Shown here one piece after another: positions 1-5,501 of a stretch of DNA of 6,440 nucleotides. The stretch is from Streptococcaceae bacterium. GTDB lineage: Bacteria > Bacillota > Bacilli > Lactobacillales > Streptococcaceae. The translations under genes were made by a program, and so were the position numbers. The notes under the pieces are model-generated. The model was not told the origin of the DNA, did not search any database, and saw nothing but the letters and a program-made list of their open reading frames with translations. The stretch's first letter is position 1; every line of letters begins with the position of its first letter. The stretch is taken from the NCBI GenBank assembly GCA_031285105.1, contig JAITWV010000070.1, forward strand, positions 1 to 6,440, given 5' to 3'.

Positions 1-194
1 AGACCGTCCTCTTTAAAAAGTTGGTCCCGATTTCGTTTGATTTGTTGCTCAATCAATTGGATTTCTCTTGTGCCGAATACTACAAAAAGCAGGAATACAG
101 CTGCGAGTAATGTTTCAAAATCTTCGTCACGTAATTCTGGAACCGTTGCGAAGGTTTCGTAAACTTTTGAGAATCCTTCTTTGGCTTTTTTCAT
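1..194 (-). CDS. Hypothetical protein, 3' end outside window, N-terminus uncertain
   Basis: Leftward reading frame that runs off the window edge; I do not recognise the family. From the first in-frame ATG at 194 it gives 64 residues: a charged start (MKKAKEGF), a short hydrophobic stretch at about residues 29-41 (LLAAVFLLFVVFG) and then a charged, helix-prone part (REIQLIEQQIKRNRDQLF). The hydrophobic stretch could be a single membrane segment or a buried helix. The ATG at 194 has no ribosome-binding site. The same frame stays open upstream to the TAA at 258-260, and the upstream codons read like real protein (LPEVTDTKPKTLAEM), but they lack a start codon. A well-placed AGGAG plus ATG lies at 239-254 in another frame, so a one-base deletion near the start is likely. 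It follows the 68-residue gene in the same direction and is probably in one operon with it. Confidence 0.5.
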   Translation of the reverse strand, partial: MKKAKEGFSKVYETFATVPELRDEDFETLLAAVFLLFVVFGTREIQLIEQQIKRNRDQLFKEDG

Positions 195-241
195 TTCAGC
201 GAGTGTTTTTGGCTTTGTGTCAGTGACTTCAGGTAGTGCAT
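191..241 (-). other. 16-codon ORF with good RBS, or frameshifted start of the next gene
   Basis: The ATG at 239-241 is 8 nt from AGGAG (250-254) on the minus strand and encodes MHYLKSLTQSQKHSLK followed by TGA. The TGA overlaps the ATG at 192-194 of the downstream frame (ATGA), an arrangement that would allow translational coupling. The peptide has no recognisable features, while the neighbouring frame over the same bases looks like genuine protein. I therefore favour a damaged start of the downstream gene: a single extra G after this ATG would give MALPEVTDTK and join both parts. A true leader peptide remains possible. Confidence 0.35.
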
Positions 242-257
242 TGAGTAATCTCCTGTT

Positions 258-464
258 TTAAGATTTTTTATTTTTCTTTAGCTTTTTTGCAACACCCTTG
301 ATGATTTCGATTTTGTCATCAGCCTCGACCAGCTGCATTGCATTGATTTCCTCCCAGTTCAAATCTTTTTCGGTGCCATTGTGCGATTCGTCCATCAATC
401 TCTCAAAGATTTTCTTCGCTCGTTCGTATTTGGCTTGCTGAAATTCGTTGTATGAAACTACCAT
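258..464 (-). CDS. Small hypothetical protein (68 aa)
   Basis: The start is well supported: AAGGAG at 472-477 (minus strand) lies 7 nt before the ATG at 464. The 68-residue product is highly charged and predicted mostly helical, with an acidic/polar centre (DLNWEEINAMQLVEADD) and a lysine-rich tail (KKLKKNKKS). It has no signal peptide, membrane segment or cysteine, so it is probably cytosolic. I do not recognise the family. The next start signal (AGGAG at 250-254) begins a few bases after the stop, so this gene and the partial one to its left are probably co-transcribed. A hairpin with a T-run sits 20 nt upstream of the start, leaving no room for a promoter in between. Transcription must therefore come through or around that hairpin. 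Small charged proteins of this kind are common on plasmids and integrative elements. Confidence 0.65.
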   Translation of the reverse strand: MVVSYNEFQQAKYERAKKIFERLMDESHNGTEKDLNWEEINAMQLVEADDKIEIIKGVAKKLKKNKKS

Positions 465-484
465 GCTCTTTCTCCTTAAACGCC

Positions 485-518
485 AAAAAGCAACAAGACC
501 CTATCGTCTAGTTGCTTT
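485..518 (-). terminator. Intrinsic terminator (leftward), downstream of the large recombinase
   Basis: AAAGCAAC (487-494) pairs with GTTGCTTT (511-518). Inside the stem, after one A-A mismatch, AGA (496-498) pairs with TCT (507-509), leaving an 8-nt loop. Read leftward the stem is followed by five T (485-489) and then GGCG, so the tail is short. It lies in the right direction to end the recombinase transcript after a 3' untranslated region of about 240 nt. It also lies directly ahead of the 68-residue gene and could act as an attenuator for it. On the plus strand the T-run is only three, so rightward termination is less likely. Confidence 0.6.
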
Positions 519-651
519 AAAGTATTTTTATTTTAGTGATTTATTTTGAGTAAATGCGTGTGAGTGTCTAAAATCCACTCGTTCTCTTGATGGTATTCAG
601 AACAATCTTAATTTTCTTGAAAGCTGGATAGCGAGTATTGTTGTTAAAATC

Positions 652-673
652 CAATTGTTATTTTGAACAATTG
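652..673. repeat. Inverted repeat CAATTGTT-6-AACAATTG, candidate core site
   Basis: Two perfect 8-bp arms, CAATTGTT (652-659) and AACAATTG (666-673), flank a 6-bp spacer ATTTTG. Inverted recombinase-binding arms around a 6-8 bp strand-exchange region are the usual layout of a tyrosine-recombinase core site, although arms are often 9-13 bp. Alternatively it may be a repressor operator or an RNA hairpin in the recombinase 3' untranslated region. Confidence 0.5.
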
Positions 674-692
674 TTGTTTTGCGCAATAATGT
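665..692 (+). repeat. 28-bp direct repeat, copy 1
   Basis: Matches 725-752 at 25 of 28 positions; the three differences are consecutive (TTG against CCC at 674-676). The copies begin exactly 60 bp apart. Each contains GAACAATTG and, five bases further on, the palindrome TTGCGCAA (679-686 here). Confidence 0.75.
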
Positions 693-724
693 GTCAACAC
701 CAACTGTTCTCTGGAACCCATTCC

Positions 725-752
725 GAACAATTGCCCTTTTGCGCAATAATGT
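725..752 (+). repeat. 28-bp direct repeat, copy 2
   Basis: Second copy of the unit at 665-692, with CCC in place of TTG. It ends 6 bp from the stop codon of the large recombinase (759). Its GAACAATTG (725-733) also forms a 9-bp inverted pair with CAACTGTTC at 701-709 (one mismatch, 15-bp spacer). TTGCGCAA lies at 739-746. Confidence 0.75.
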
Positions 753-758
753 ATTTTG

Positions 759-3005
759 TTATTTCCGACTTCCTTCATTCAAAATTCGCTCAAGATACTC
801 GTTAAAATTCACCTCTTCGATCTTCGCTTTTAATTTCAAACGTTCAAATAAATCCTCATGAATAAATAGATTTTCAACTTGTTTTTGTCTGCTAATGAAT
901 AGGTAATTGCCATCTTGTTCAATAATTTTGAAGTTTTTGCGACTTTCTTTGGCAATCATGCTTTCAAAAATAGTTAAATCGCTAATTTCAGTGATTATTT
1001 GATTATTTATCGTTAGTTTTAACTCTAAAATCGACGTTAATTGAGTATTTTGTTCAATTTTGCTGGTGAACTGCTCATTTTGCTTGATAAAATCCAATAA
1101 AATCGGCATTTTTTCATTAAAATTCGCTTCATTTATAGGCAGTCGTAAGGTTAAATGGATCAAAGGGGACACTAAATTTGGTGTTTTTAGTCGTTTAAAC
1201 GCATGTTTTTGGTTAAATTCATGGCTATAAATCGAATAATTCTCCGCTTTTTTCTTTATAAATTGCTGCACGACTTCCGCTTTTTTGCTAACCTTAATTT
1301 GTCCGCTTTTTTGAATATCTAAGACAATATATGCTTCTTTTTTGAAAGTTATTTCTTGAAATGGGTAGAAAAATTGCTCTGGTGCTGTTTTTTCTTCCAT
1401 TAAAAGCTTTTCGACTTCATTTGGTGCTAATAAATAACTATTGCCAGCTTGAACAAATGGAATTTTTCCTGTTTCTATCCAAAAATCAACTGTTTTGCGA
1501 TCAATAATTGAAAATTCCTTTAACAATTGCGAAATAGATAAGTAACCTAATTTTTTAAAGCGATTGTATTGATAGTATTCTAATTTTTCGATTGTTGGTA
1601 ATGCTTTTTCCACTTCATCCTTGTCAAAATAATAGGTTTTATCTAAACGATAAGTCGCCAAATTGACTGGTTTTAAATATTCTTCCTTTAAAAGTCTCAA
1701 AAAAACATTTTTATTCTCCAATTTCAACTCTTGCATGACTTGTGAGGTTGATAGGTGCTCTTTTTTTTCAACAATCACTTTGGTGTCAGAAAATGGTGGG
1801 ATAAAATCTTCTAATTTAATGAATCTACCTAAGTCCCGCTCTTTTTTCAAGGTATGCGATAAATAAACCTCTTTAGTAATTTTATCATTCGCATGGCCTA
1901 AAGATGCGGCAATATCAGCGGTTGAATAGCCAATTTGTTGCGCTGTTTTTGGATTTTTAACAGCAATTTCACGAAAATAGATCGCATAAGCATGTCTAAA
2001 AATATGAGCAGTCAACTTCATATCTTCAAATCGTTCAGAAAATTCTAAGTTCAAAGGCTTCAACCAATCACTCATGGCTTTAGAAAGGGCAGTTGGTGTA
2101 TAGCTTTTTCCTCTTGCATTGAGAAAAAGTGGGCCAGTTGCCTTGCCTATCGTCGTGTCTAATCCTTTTTTTGTTCTAGAATTCAAATAAAAATCAAAAA
2201 TCTCTGGCAAATGAACTGATTCGCGCCACTTATCTCCTTTTTCTTTGACTTTAATCACATAATAAAAGCCATCAACCACATATTCATAACTGATATCTTT
2301 CATTTGAATATTTGCAATCGCTCCTACACGTAATCCAGAGGTAGCGGCTAATAAAAATAAGGCAAATCTTTCTTTATTTTGCTGATAAAAATATTCTAAA
2401 ATAAATTGCGTATCTGGAAAACGAATATCGCGATTGGGACGTTCGTATTCAGATAATTCAACACTTGGCAGCCCCAAAATTAAATTTTCTTTGACGATTT
2501 TATGCTTATATAACCAAGCGACAAACTGTTTTACAATCGTAATTTTCTTTGCACTAGAGGCAGGTTTATACTGAACATACTTAAAAATATGGCGTGTTTG
2601 TCCATTTTGATAAGTTCTTTGTTCACTTGTCGGCACATTTCCATCCACAATTAAATGAAAATAAAATTCAATGTCTGCTGCAGATAAATTGGTAAATATT
2701 TTCGTTGTTTGAAGATTTCTTTGCCCAAAAGACAGTTTCATTAAGTCATAAAATTGGTATAAATCAGTGAAATAAGTCCTTTTGGTGTTTTCTGATAGTG
2801 AATTATCTTTCTTATAGACATTGCGGAAATGCAAAATATAATAATCGATCAATTCATTATCTTGAAACGATTCAAATTCATGAACTTTTTCACCTAAATT
2901 TCTTCTTCTTCTACTTTGTAACGCACGCACATGTACTCCTTGTTGCTGCGGTGTTGGATAAGTGGCCGGTGCGAAGTTTTCAAACAATGCTACATCATTT
3001 TCCAT
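759..3005 (-). CDS. Tyrosine recombinase/integrase with DNA-binding C-terminal extension (748 aa)
   Basis: Site-specific recombinase that should cut and rejoin DNA through a phosphotyrosine intermediate. The start at 3005 follows AGGAG by 9 nt. Residues about 45-175 form the SAM-like core-binding domain and about 190-390 the catalytic domain. The active site is complete: R226 (SGLRVG), probably K256 (KEKGDKWR), H334 and R337 (HIFRH), H371 (SLGH) and Y381 (KEVYLSH). Ordinary integrases end near here, at 300-400 residues. This one continues: residues about 417-468 and 487-536 each read as an excisionase/MerR-type helix-turn-helix (LSTSQVMQEL; YLSISQLLKEF, then FWIETGKIPFV). Residues 540-710 match nothing I know. 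Residues 713-744 resemble a ribbon-helix-helix unit (HEDLFERLKLKAK, then NFNEYLERIL). It is transcribed leftward, opposite to the next recombinase homologue, with a repeat cluster just behind its stop. The recombinase call is firm; the domain calls in the extension are by motif only. Confidence 0.93.
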   Translation of the reverse strand: MENDVALFENFAPATYPTPQQQGVHVRALQSRRRRNLGEKVHEFESFQDNELIDYYILHFRNVYKKDNSLSENTKRTYFTDLYQFYDLMKLSFGQRNLQTTKIFTNLSAADIEFYFHLIVDGNVPTSEQRTYQNGQTRHIFKYVQYKPASSAKKITIVKQFVAWLYKHKIVKENLILGLPSVELSEYERPNRDIRFPDTQFILEYFYQQNKERFALFLLAATSGLRVGAIANIQMKDISYEYVVDGFYYVIKVKEKGDKWRESVHLPEIFDFYLNSRTKKGLDTTIGKATGPLFLNARGKSYTPTALSKAMSDWLKPLNLEFSERFEDMKLTAHIFRHAYAIYFREIAVKNPKTAQQIGYSTADIAASLGHANDKITKEVYLSHTLKKERDLGRFIKLEDFIPPFSDTKVIVEKKEHLSTSQVMQELKLENKNVFLRLLKEEYLKPVNLATYRLDKTYYFDKDEVEKALPTIEKLEYYQYNRFKKLGYLSISQLLKEFSIIDRKTVDFWIETGKIPFVQAGNSYLLAPNEVEKLLMEEKTAPEQFFYPFQEITFKKEAYIVLDIQKSGQIKVSKKAEVVQQFIKKKAENYSIYSHEFNQKHAFKRLKTPNLVSPLIHLTLRLPINEANFNEKMPILLDFIKQNEQFTSKIEQNTQLTSILELKLTINNQIITEISDLTIFESMIAKESRKNFKIIEQDGNYLFISRQKQVENLFIHEDLFERLKLKAKIEEVNFNEYLERILNEGSRK

Positions 3006-3058
3006 TCCAATGCTCTCCTATGTATGATTCGATTTCATAAACAAACTATTACTTTATA

Positions 3059-3067
3059 AGTATATCA
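3059..3067 (-). promoter_or_regulatory. Extended -10 promoter of the large recombinase gene
   Basis: Read on the minus strand, TGA TATACT (3067 down to 3059) is an extended -10 element about 54 bp ahead of the start codon. No good -35 is seen at 16-18 bp spacing (TTTAAA at 3082-3087 is the nearest), as is usual for TGN promoters. It overlaps an ATCAA-5-TTGAT inverted repeat (3064-3078) that could be an operator. Confidence 0.45.
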
Positions 3068-3234
3068 AATATGTTGATTTATTTAAATACAAACCACTTT
3101 CATCCGTTAGATAATTGGCAGTTATATTACTTAAATGGATTAATTTGAATGTTTTGTATTCGTTAATTTTTTATATCCAACAAGTAATATTCTTTATAAA
3201 AAACATAACGAAGCAATTTAAAACGTATCTATTA

Positions 3235-3243
3235 TGTTATACT
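3235..3243 (+). promoter_or_regulatory. Extended -10 promoter of the 282-aa recombinase homologue
   Basis: TGT TATACT is an extended -10 placed 28 bp before the ATG at 3272, giving a short leader of roughly 20 nt. A convincing -35 is absent. The element lies at the right arm of an AACATAA/TTATGTT inverted repeat (3202-3208 and 3232-3238). The 266-bp gap 3006-3271 contains this promoter, the opposing one at 3059-3067 and no coding sequence that I can support. Confidence 0.45.
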
Positions 3244-3271
3244 TAAATAAAGGCAAAACGGAGGAAAATCT

Positions 3272-4120
3272 ATGGAAATTAGACAGCATTCAACAGATAG
3301 CTTCCCTTATCAGCAAAGTTTTGTTGAGTATTTGGAAAATGGGGAGACAGTTAGTTATGAAACTTTAATTGACTATCAAAAAATCTTAACTAGCTTCTTT
3401 TTTGATTTAGAAGAGATTTCACTAGTCTTTCATCATTCGAAAAAAGTTACTTCTATCAAAGCTGAAGATATGGCAATTTACTTTAAAAATGTTCGTGATA
3501 CTTATTCAAATGCCCGATTTAATAAGGTTCATACGGTTGTTTCAAGGTATTATAAGTTCTTAATTATCAACCGAATTAACGTACCACCTTTTCCGTGGAC
3601 GATTGAAACCCAACGCATTAAACGTAATTATGAACTTTTGGAAGTTGAATGGGAAGAATTGAGCACCTTGGTTCAAACTGTTGATATTAAAGAGCCGACG
3701 AGTGAAAAAAATGAGTGGATTAATGTCATAGCAAAAGTAATATTTTGTTTATTTGCTAAAGGATTTACGATTTCTCAAATTTCTTCAACTGATATGAGGT
3801 ATTTGGTTGGACAGATTTCAGTGAATGAGCAAGAAAAAAAGAATATTACAACGCTTTTAGAAGTAAATTCGGACTATTTAATTTGTAAACGTGATGGCAG
3901 TCCTTATAAAAAGACGCAGATTTTGTTATTTTTGAATGAATTATTGGGAATTGTTGGTTTGGTAGAGCATAAAAAGGGGCGATTAACTGAAGATGCGCGT
4001 GTGGCTTATATTGTCAAAGAAAAACTGACAAGTCGGGATATTGCTTATTTGTTTGAACTAAAACCACGTGGCTTGATTGTTGAAAGATTGCAAAGTTATG
4101 CACAAGAAAGAAGGAAATAA
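3272..4120 (+). CDS. Tyrosine-recombinase-like protein lacking catalytic residues (282 aa)
   Basis: GGAGG at 3260-3264 lies 7 nt before the ATG. Residues about 12-110 look like a SAM-like core-binding domain of the XerC/D type (YLENGETVSYETLIDYQK; FNKVHTVVSRYYKFLIINR). Residues about 125-280 follow the catalytic fold but are degenerate. Where active enzymes have SGLR this protein has KGFT (first Arg replaced, about T166). HxxR is changed to EDAR (His replaced by E240, R243 kept). The LGH position reads FEL, and no Tyr stands at the expected place; the nearest is Y276, a few residues late. Strand cleavage is therefore unlikely. The closest known parallel is the streptococcal XerD-like family, which is not involved in dif recombination. 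Its length and intact frame suggest that it is maintained and works as a DNA-binding or partner protein. It points toward ppaC, 142 bp away, but ppaC seems to have its own promoter. A chromosomal gene and an old element remnant are both possible. Confidence 0.75.
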   Translation: MEIRQHSTDSFPYQQSFVEYLENGETVSYETLIDYQKILTSFFFDLEEISLVFHHSKKVTSIKAEDMAIYFKNVRDTYSNARFNKVHTVVSRYYKFLIINRINVPPFPWTIETQRIKRNYELLEVEWEELSTLVQTVDIKEPTSEKNEWINVIAKVIFCLFAKGFTISQISSTDMRYLVGQISVNEQEKKNITTLLEVNSDYLICKRDGSPYKKTQILLFLNELLGIVGLVEHKKGRLTEDARVAYIVKEKLTSRDIAYLFELKPRGLIVERLQSYAQERRK

Positions 4121-4136
4121 AATACCCTCTAAACAG

Positions 4137-4150
4137 ATCAAACGTTTGAT
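4137..4150. promoter_or_regulatory. 14-bp perfect palindrome, candidate operator
   Basis: ATCAAACGTTTGAT reads identically on both strands and lies between the recombinase homologue and ppaC, about 65 bp ahead of the ppaC -10. It has no loop and no T-run, so it is not a terminator. The symmetry fits a dimeric regulator. The half-site ATCAA/TTGAT recurs with a different spacing at 3064-3078. No specific regulator can be named. Confidence 0.35.
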
Positions 4151-4214
4151 TATTTATAACAGTGAATTCTTATATAATCAGACATTCCATATAGCAAGAA
4201 TCCTTGTATTGTAG

Positions 4215-4220
4215 TATAAT
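4215..4220 (+). promoter_or_regulatory. Likely -10 of the ppaC promoter
   Basis: A consensus TATAAT stands 42 bp before the ppaC ATG, with AAGGAG at 4248-4253 nine bases ahead of the start. The -35 at the proper distance is poor (TAGCAA at 4192-4197). A second TATAAT at 4173-4178 is an alternative. Confidence 0.45.
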
Positions 4221-4262
4221 TTTCAATGTATTAAAAAGTCATAATCTAAGGAGTTTTACTCA

Positions 4263-5192
4263 ATGAAAATTTTTGTTACAGGTCATAAAAATCCCGATAC
4301 TGACACCATTTCTTCTGCTATTGCATTTGCTAATTGGATGAAAGAAGCAAATAATGTTGATGCTGAACCTATTGCACAAGGAGAAGTAAACGAAGAAACA
4401 GCATTTGTCTTAAACTATTTCAACGTAAAAGCACCACGTATCGTCACTCGTGCAACAGATGAAGGTGTCAAAAACGTTATTTTAGTTGACCACAATGAAT
4501 TCCAACAATCAATTGATGATATCGAAGAATTAACAATTACAGGTGTAGTTGATCATCACCGTATTGCAAACTTTCAAACAGCTGATCCATTGTTCTACCG
4601 TGCTGCACCAGTTGGAAGTGCAGCATCAATCATTGCTCGTATGTATAAAGAAGCCAATATCACTATCACAAAAGAATTAGCTGGTTTAATGCTTTCTGCG
4701 TTGATTTCAGACACTTTATTGTTGAAATCACCAACAACTCATCCAACAGATCATCCGATTGCTAAAGAATTAGCGGAAATTGCTGGTGTTGACTTAGAAA
4801 CTTACGGCTTAGAAATGTTAAAAGCTGGTACAAATCTTTCTTCAAAAACAGAAGCGGAATTAATCGACTTAGATGCTAAAACATTCCCATTAAATGGCAA
4901 AAATGTACGTGTTGCTCAAGTGAATACAGTTGATATTCCTGAAGTAATGACCCGTCAAGAAGCCCTAGAAGCTGCAATGGTTGGGTCGATGAATAAAGAT
5001 GGCTATGATGATTTTGTTTTAATTATTACTGACATCGTTAATTCAAATTCACAATTATTAGCAGTCGGTTCTCACTTAGATAAAGTAGAAGCAGCTTTTG
5101 ATGTAAAATTAGAAAATCACTCAGCCTTTTTACCAGGTGTTGTTTCACGTAAAAAGCAAGTCGTTCCCCAATTAACTGAAAGTTTTGCATAA
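4263..5192 (+). CDS. ppaC: Manganese-dependent inorganic pyrophosphatase (family II)
   Basis: Cytosolic enzyme that hydrolyses pyrophosphate to two phosphates and so pulls DNA, RNA, protein and nucleotide-sugar synthesis forward. At 309 residues it has the standard length for the Bacillus/Listeria/Streptococcus enzymes. The DHH domain shows GHKNPDTD with metal ligands H8, D12 and D14; D76 (VILVDHNEF); the DHH signature D97-H98-H99 followed by R100; and D150 (LISDTLLLKSPTTH). The C-terminal DHHA2 domain carries K206 (DAKTF) and the substrate-binding SRKKQ at 295-299, ending in VVPQLTESFA. No expected residue is missing. The start is fixed by AAGGAG nine bases upstream and by the conserved N-terminus. 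Its codon use and G+C look like a well-expressed chromosomal gene, and it is followed by a strong terminator. It marks this part of the window as host backbone rather than cargo, although that is inference. Confidence 0.97.
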   Translation: MKIFVTGHKNPDTDTISSAIAFANWMKEANNVDAEPIAQGEVNEETAFVLNYFNVKAPRIVTRATDEGVKNVILVDHNEFQQSIDDIEELTITGVVDHHRIANFQTADPLFYRAAPVGSAASIIARMYKEANITITKELAGLMLSALISDTLLLKSPTTHPTDHPIAKELAEIAGVDLETYGLEMLKAGTNLSSKTEAELIDLDAKTFPLNGKNVRVAQVNTVDIPEVMTRQEALEAAMVGSMNKDGYDDFVLIITDIVNSNSQLLAVGSHLDKVEAAFDVKLENHSAFLPGVVSRKKQVVPQLTESFA

Positions 5193-5194
5193 TA

Positions 5195-5226
5195 AAAAAG
5201 GTTGACTGAATTTGGTCAACCTTTTT
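5195..5226. terminator. Bidirectional intrinsic terminator after ppaC
   Basis: AAAAAGGTTGAC (5195-5206) and GTCAACCTTTTT (5215-5226) form a perfect 12-bp stem around an 8-nt loop, starting two bases after the ppaC stop. The T-run works rightward, and the A-run gives a T-run on the minus strand, so it can also stop leftward transcripts. This suggests a convergent gene to the right at some time. Confidence 0.93.
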
Positions 5227-5261
5227 AATGTAGATTAAAATAAAGAATCTTCGTTTAAGAA

Positions 5262-5420
5262 CTATTTAAATTTTCTTAATAACCTCTGATATTGATTATC
5301 TGAACGATTATCAAAACCATGATATATGTGAAGATAAGTTTTCATTTTTTCAGTTAAGACTAAAATTTCCAAAAAACAAAAAGGAGAAGAACAAATCTCA
5401 TAATATCTGAAAATATTTTT
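5262..5420 (-). pseudogene. Possible remnant of a convergent gene, 3' end only
   Basis: On the minus strand a frame is open from 5420 to a TAG at 5262-5264 (52 codons plus stop). An ATG at 5345 would give 27 residues, beginning MKTYLHIYHGFDNRSD and ending QRLLRKFK. The composition looks like the C-terminus of a soluble protein. There is no ribosome-binding site before this ATG and an in-frame TAG bounds the upstream side. The terminator at 5195-5226 is oriented to serve it. I cannot name a family, and a chance open frame in AT-rich DNA is a serious alternative. Apart from this and the regulator's leader, I see nothing else in 5227-5501. Confidence 0.25.
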
Positions 5421-5432
5421 CTACTTTAAGAT

Positions 5433-5438
5433 TATAAT
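5433..5438 (+). promoter_or_regulatory. Possible -10 of the AraC-type regulator gene
   Basis: TATAAT, 63 bp before the ATG at 5502, with an overlapping-region alternative TATAAA at 5441-5446. No recognisable -35 is present at normal spacing, so the assignment is weak. Confidence 0.3.
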
Positions 5439-5501
5439 AGTATAAACCAATAATAAATCGAAATTAGAGTAAGCTAGTAAAAAGATATTTAGGAGAAAAA
5501 A

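Larger units (their letters stand above)
581..752. repeat. Cluster of GAACAATTG-type repeats, candidate recombinase site
   Basis: This non-coding stretch carries copies of GAACAATTG or close variants in both orientations. On the plus strand they are GAACAATC at 600-607, GAACAATTG at 665-673 and GAACAATTG at 725-733. On the minus strand they are AACAATTG at 652-659 and GAACAGTTG at 701-709. A longer unit also recurs: GTTCTCT, then ATTC and GAACAAT, at 581-606 and 706-730. Repeated short sites in both orientations right behind an integrase gene resemble the arm and core sites of tyrosine-recombinase attachment sites; that role is inferred. The whole gap 465-758 (294 bp) holds only this cluster, the terminator at 485-518 and the leader of the 68-residue gene; I see no coding sequence in it. 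Confidence 0.65.

Noticed and set aside
600..752. CRISPR array
   Set aside because: The repeats are of unequal spacing, occur in both orientations and have no regular spacers, and no cas gene is present.
679..861. 60-codon plus-strand ORF
   Set aside because: It overlaps the repeat cluster and the 3' end of the large recombinase on the opposite strand, has no ribosome-binding site and looks like a shadow frame.
1663..1866. 67-codon plus-strand ORF
   Set aside because: It lies entirely inside the recombinase gene on the other strand, and its composition (Ser/Phe/Lys rich) is typical of an antisense shadow.
2798..3040. 80-codon plus-strand ORF
   Set aside because: It is antisense to the well-supported start region of the large recombinase and has no start signal.
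4173..4178. Upstream TATAAT as the main ppaC promoter
   Set aside because: The only TTG-type -35 (TTGATT at 4146) would need a spacer of about 21 bp, too long, so it was kept only as an alternative to 4215-4220.
5376..5400. Shine-Dalgarno-like AAAGGAGAAG on the plus strand
   Set aside because: No start codon follows at a usable distance and the frame closes within three codons, so it is not a small gene.
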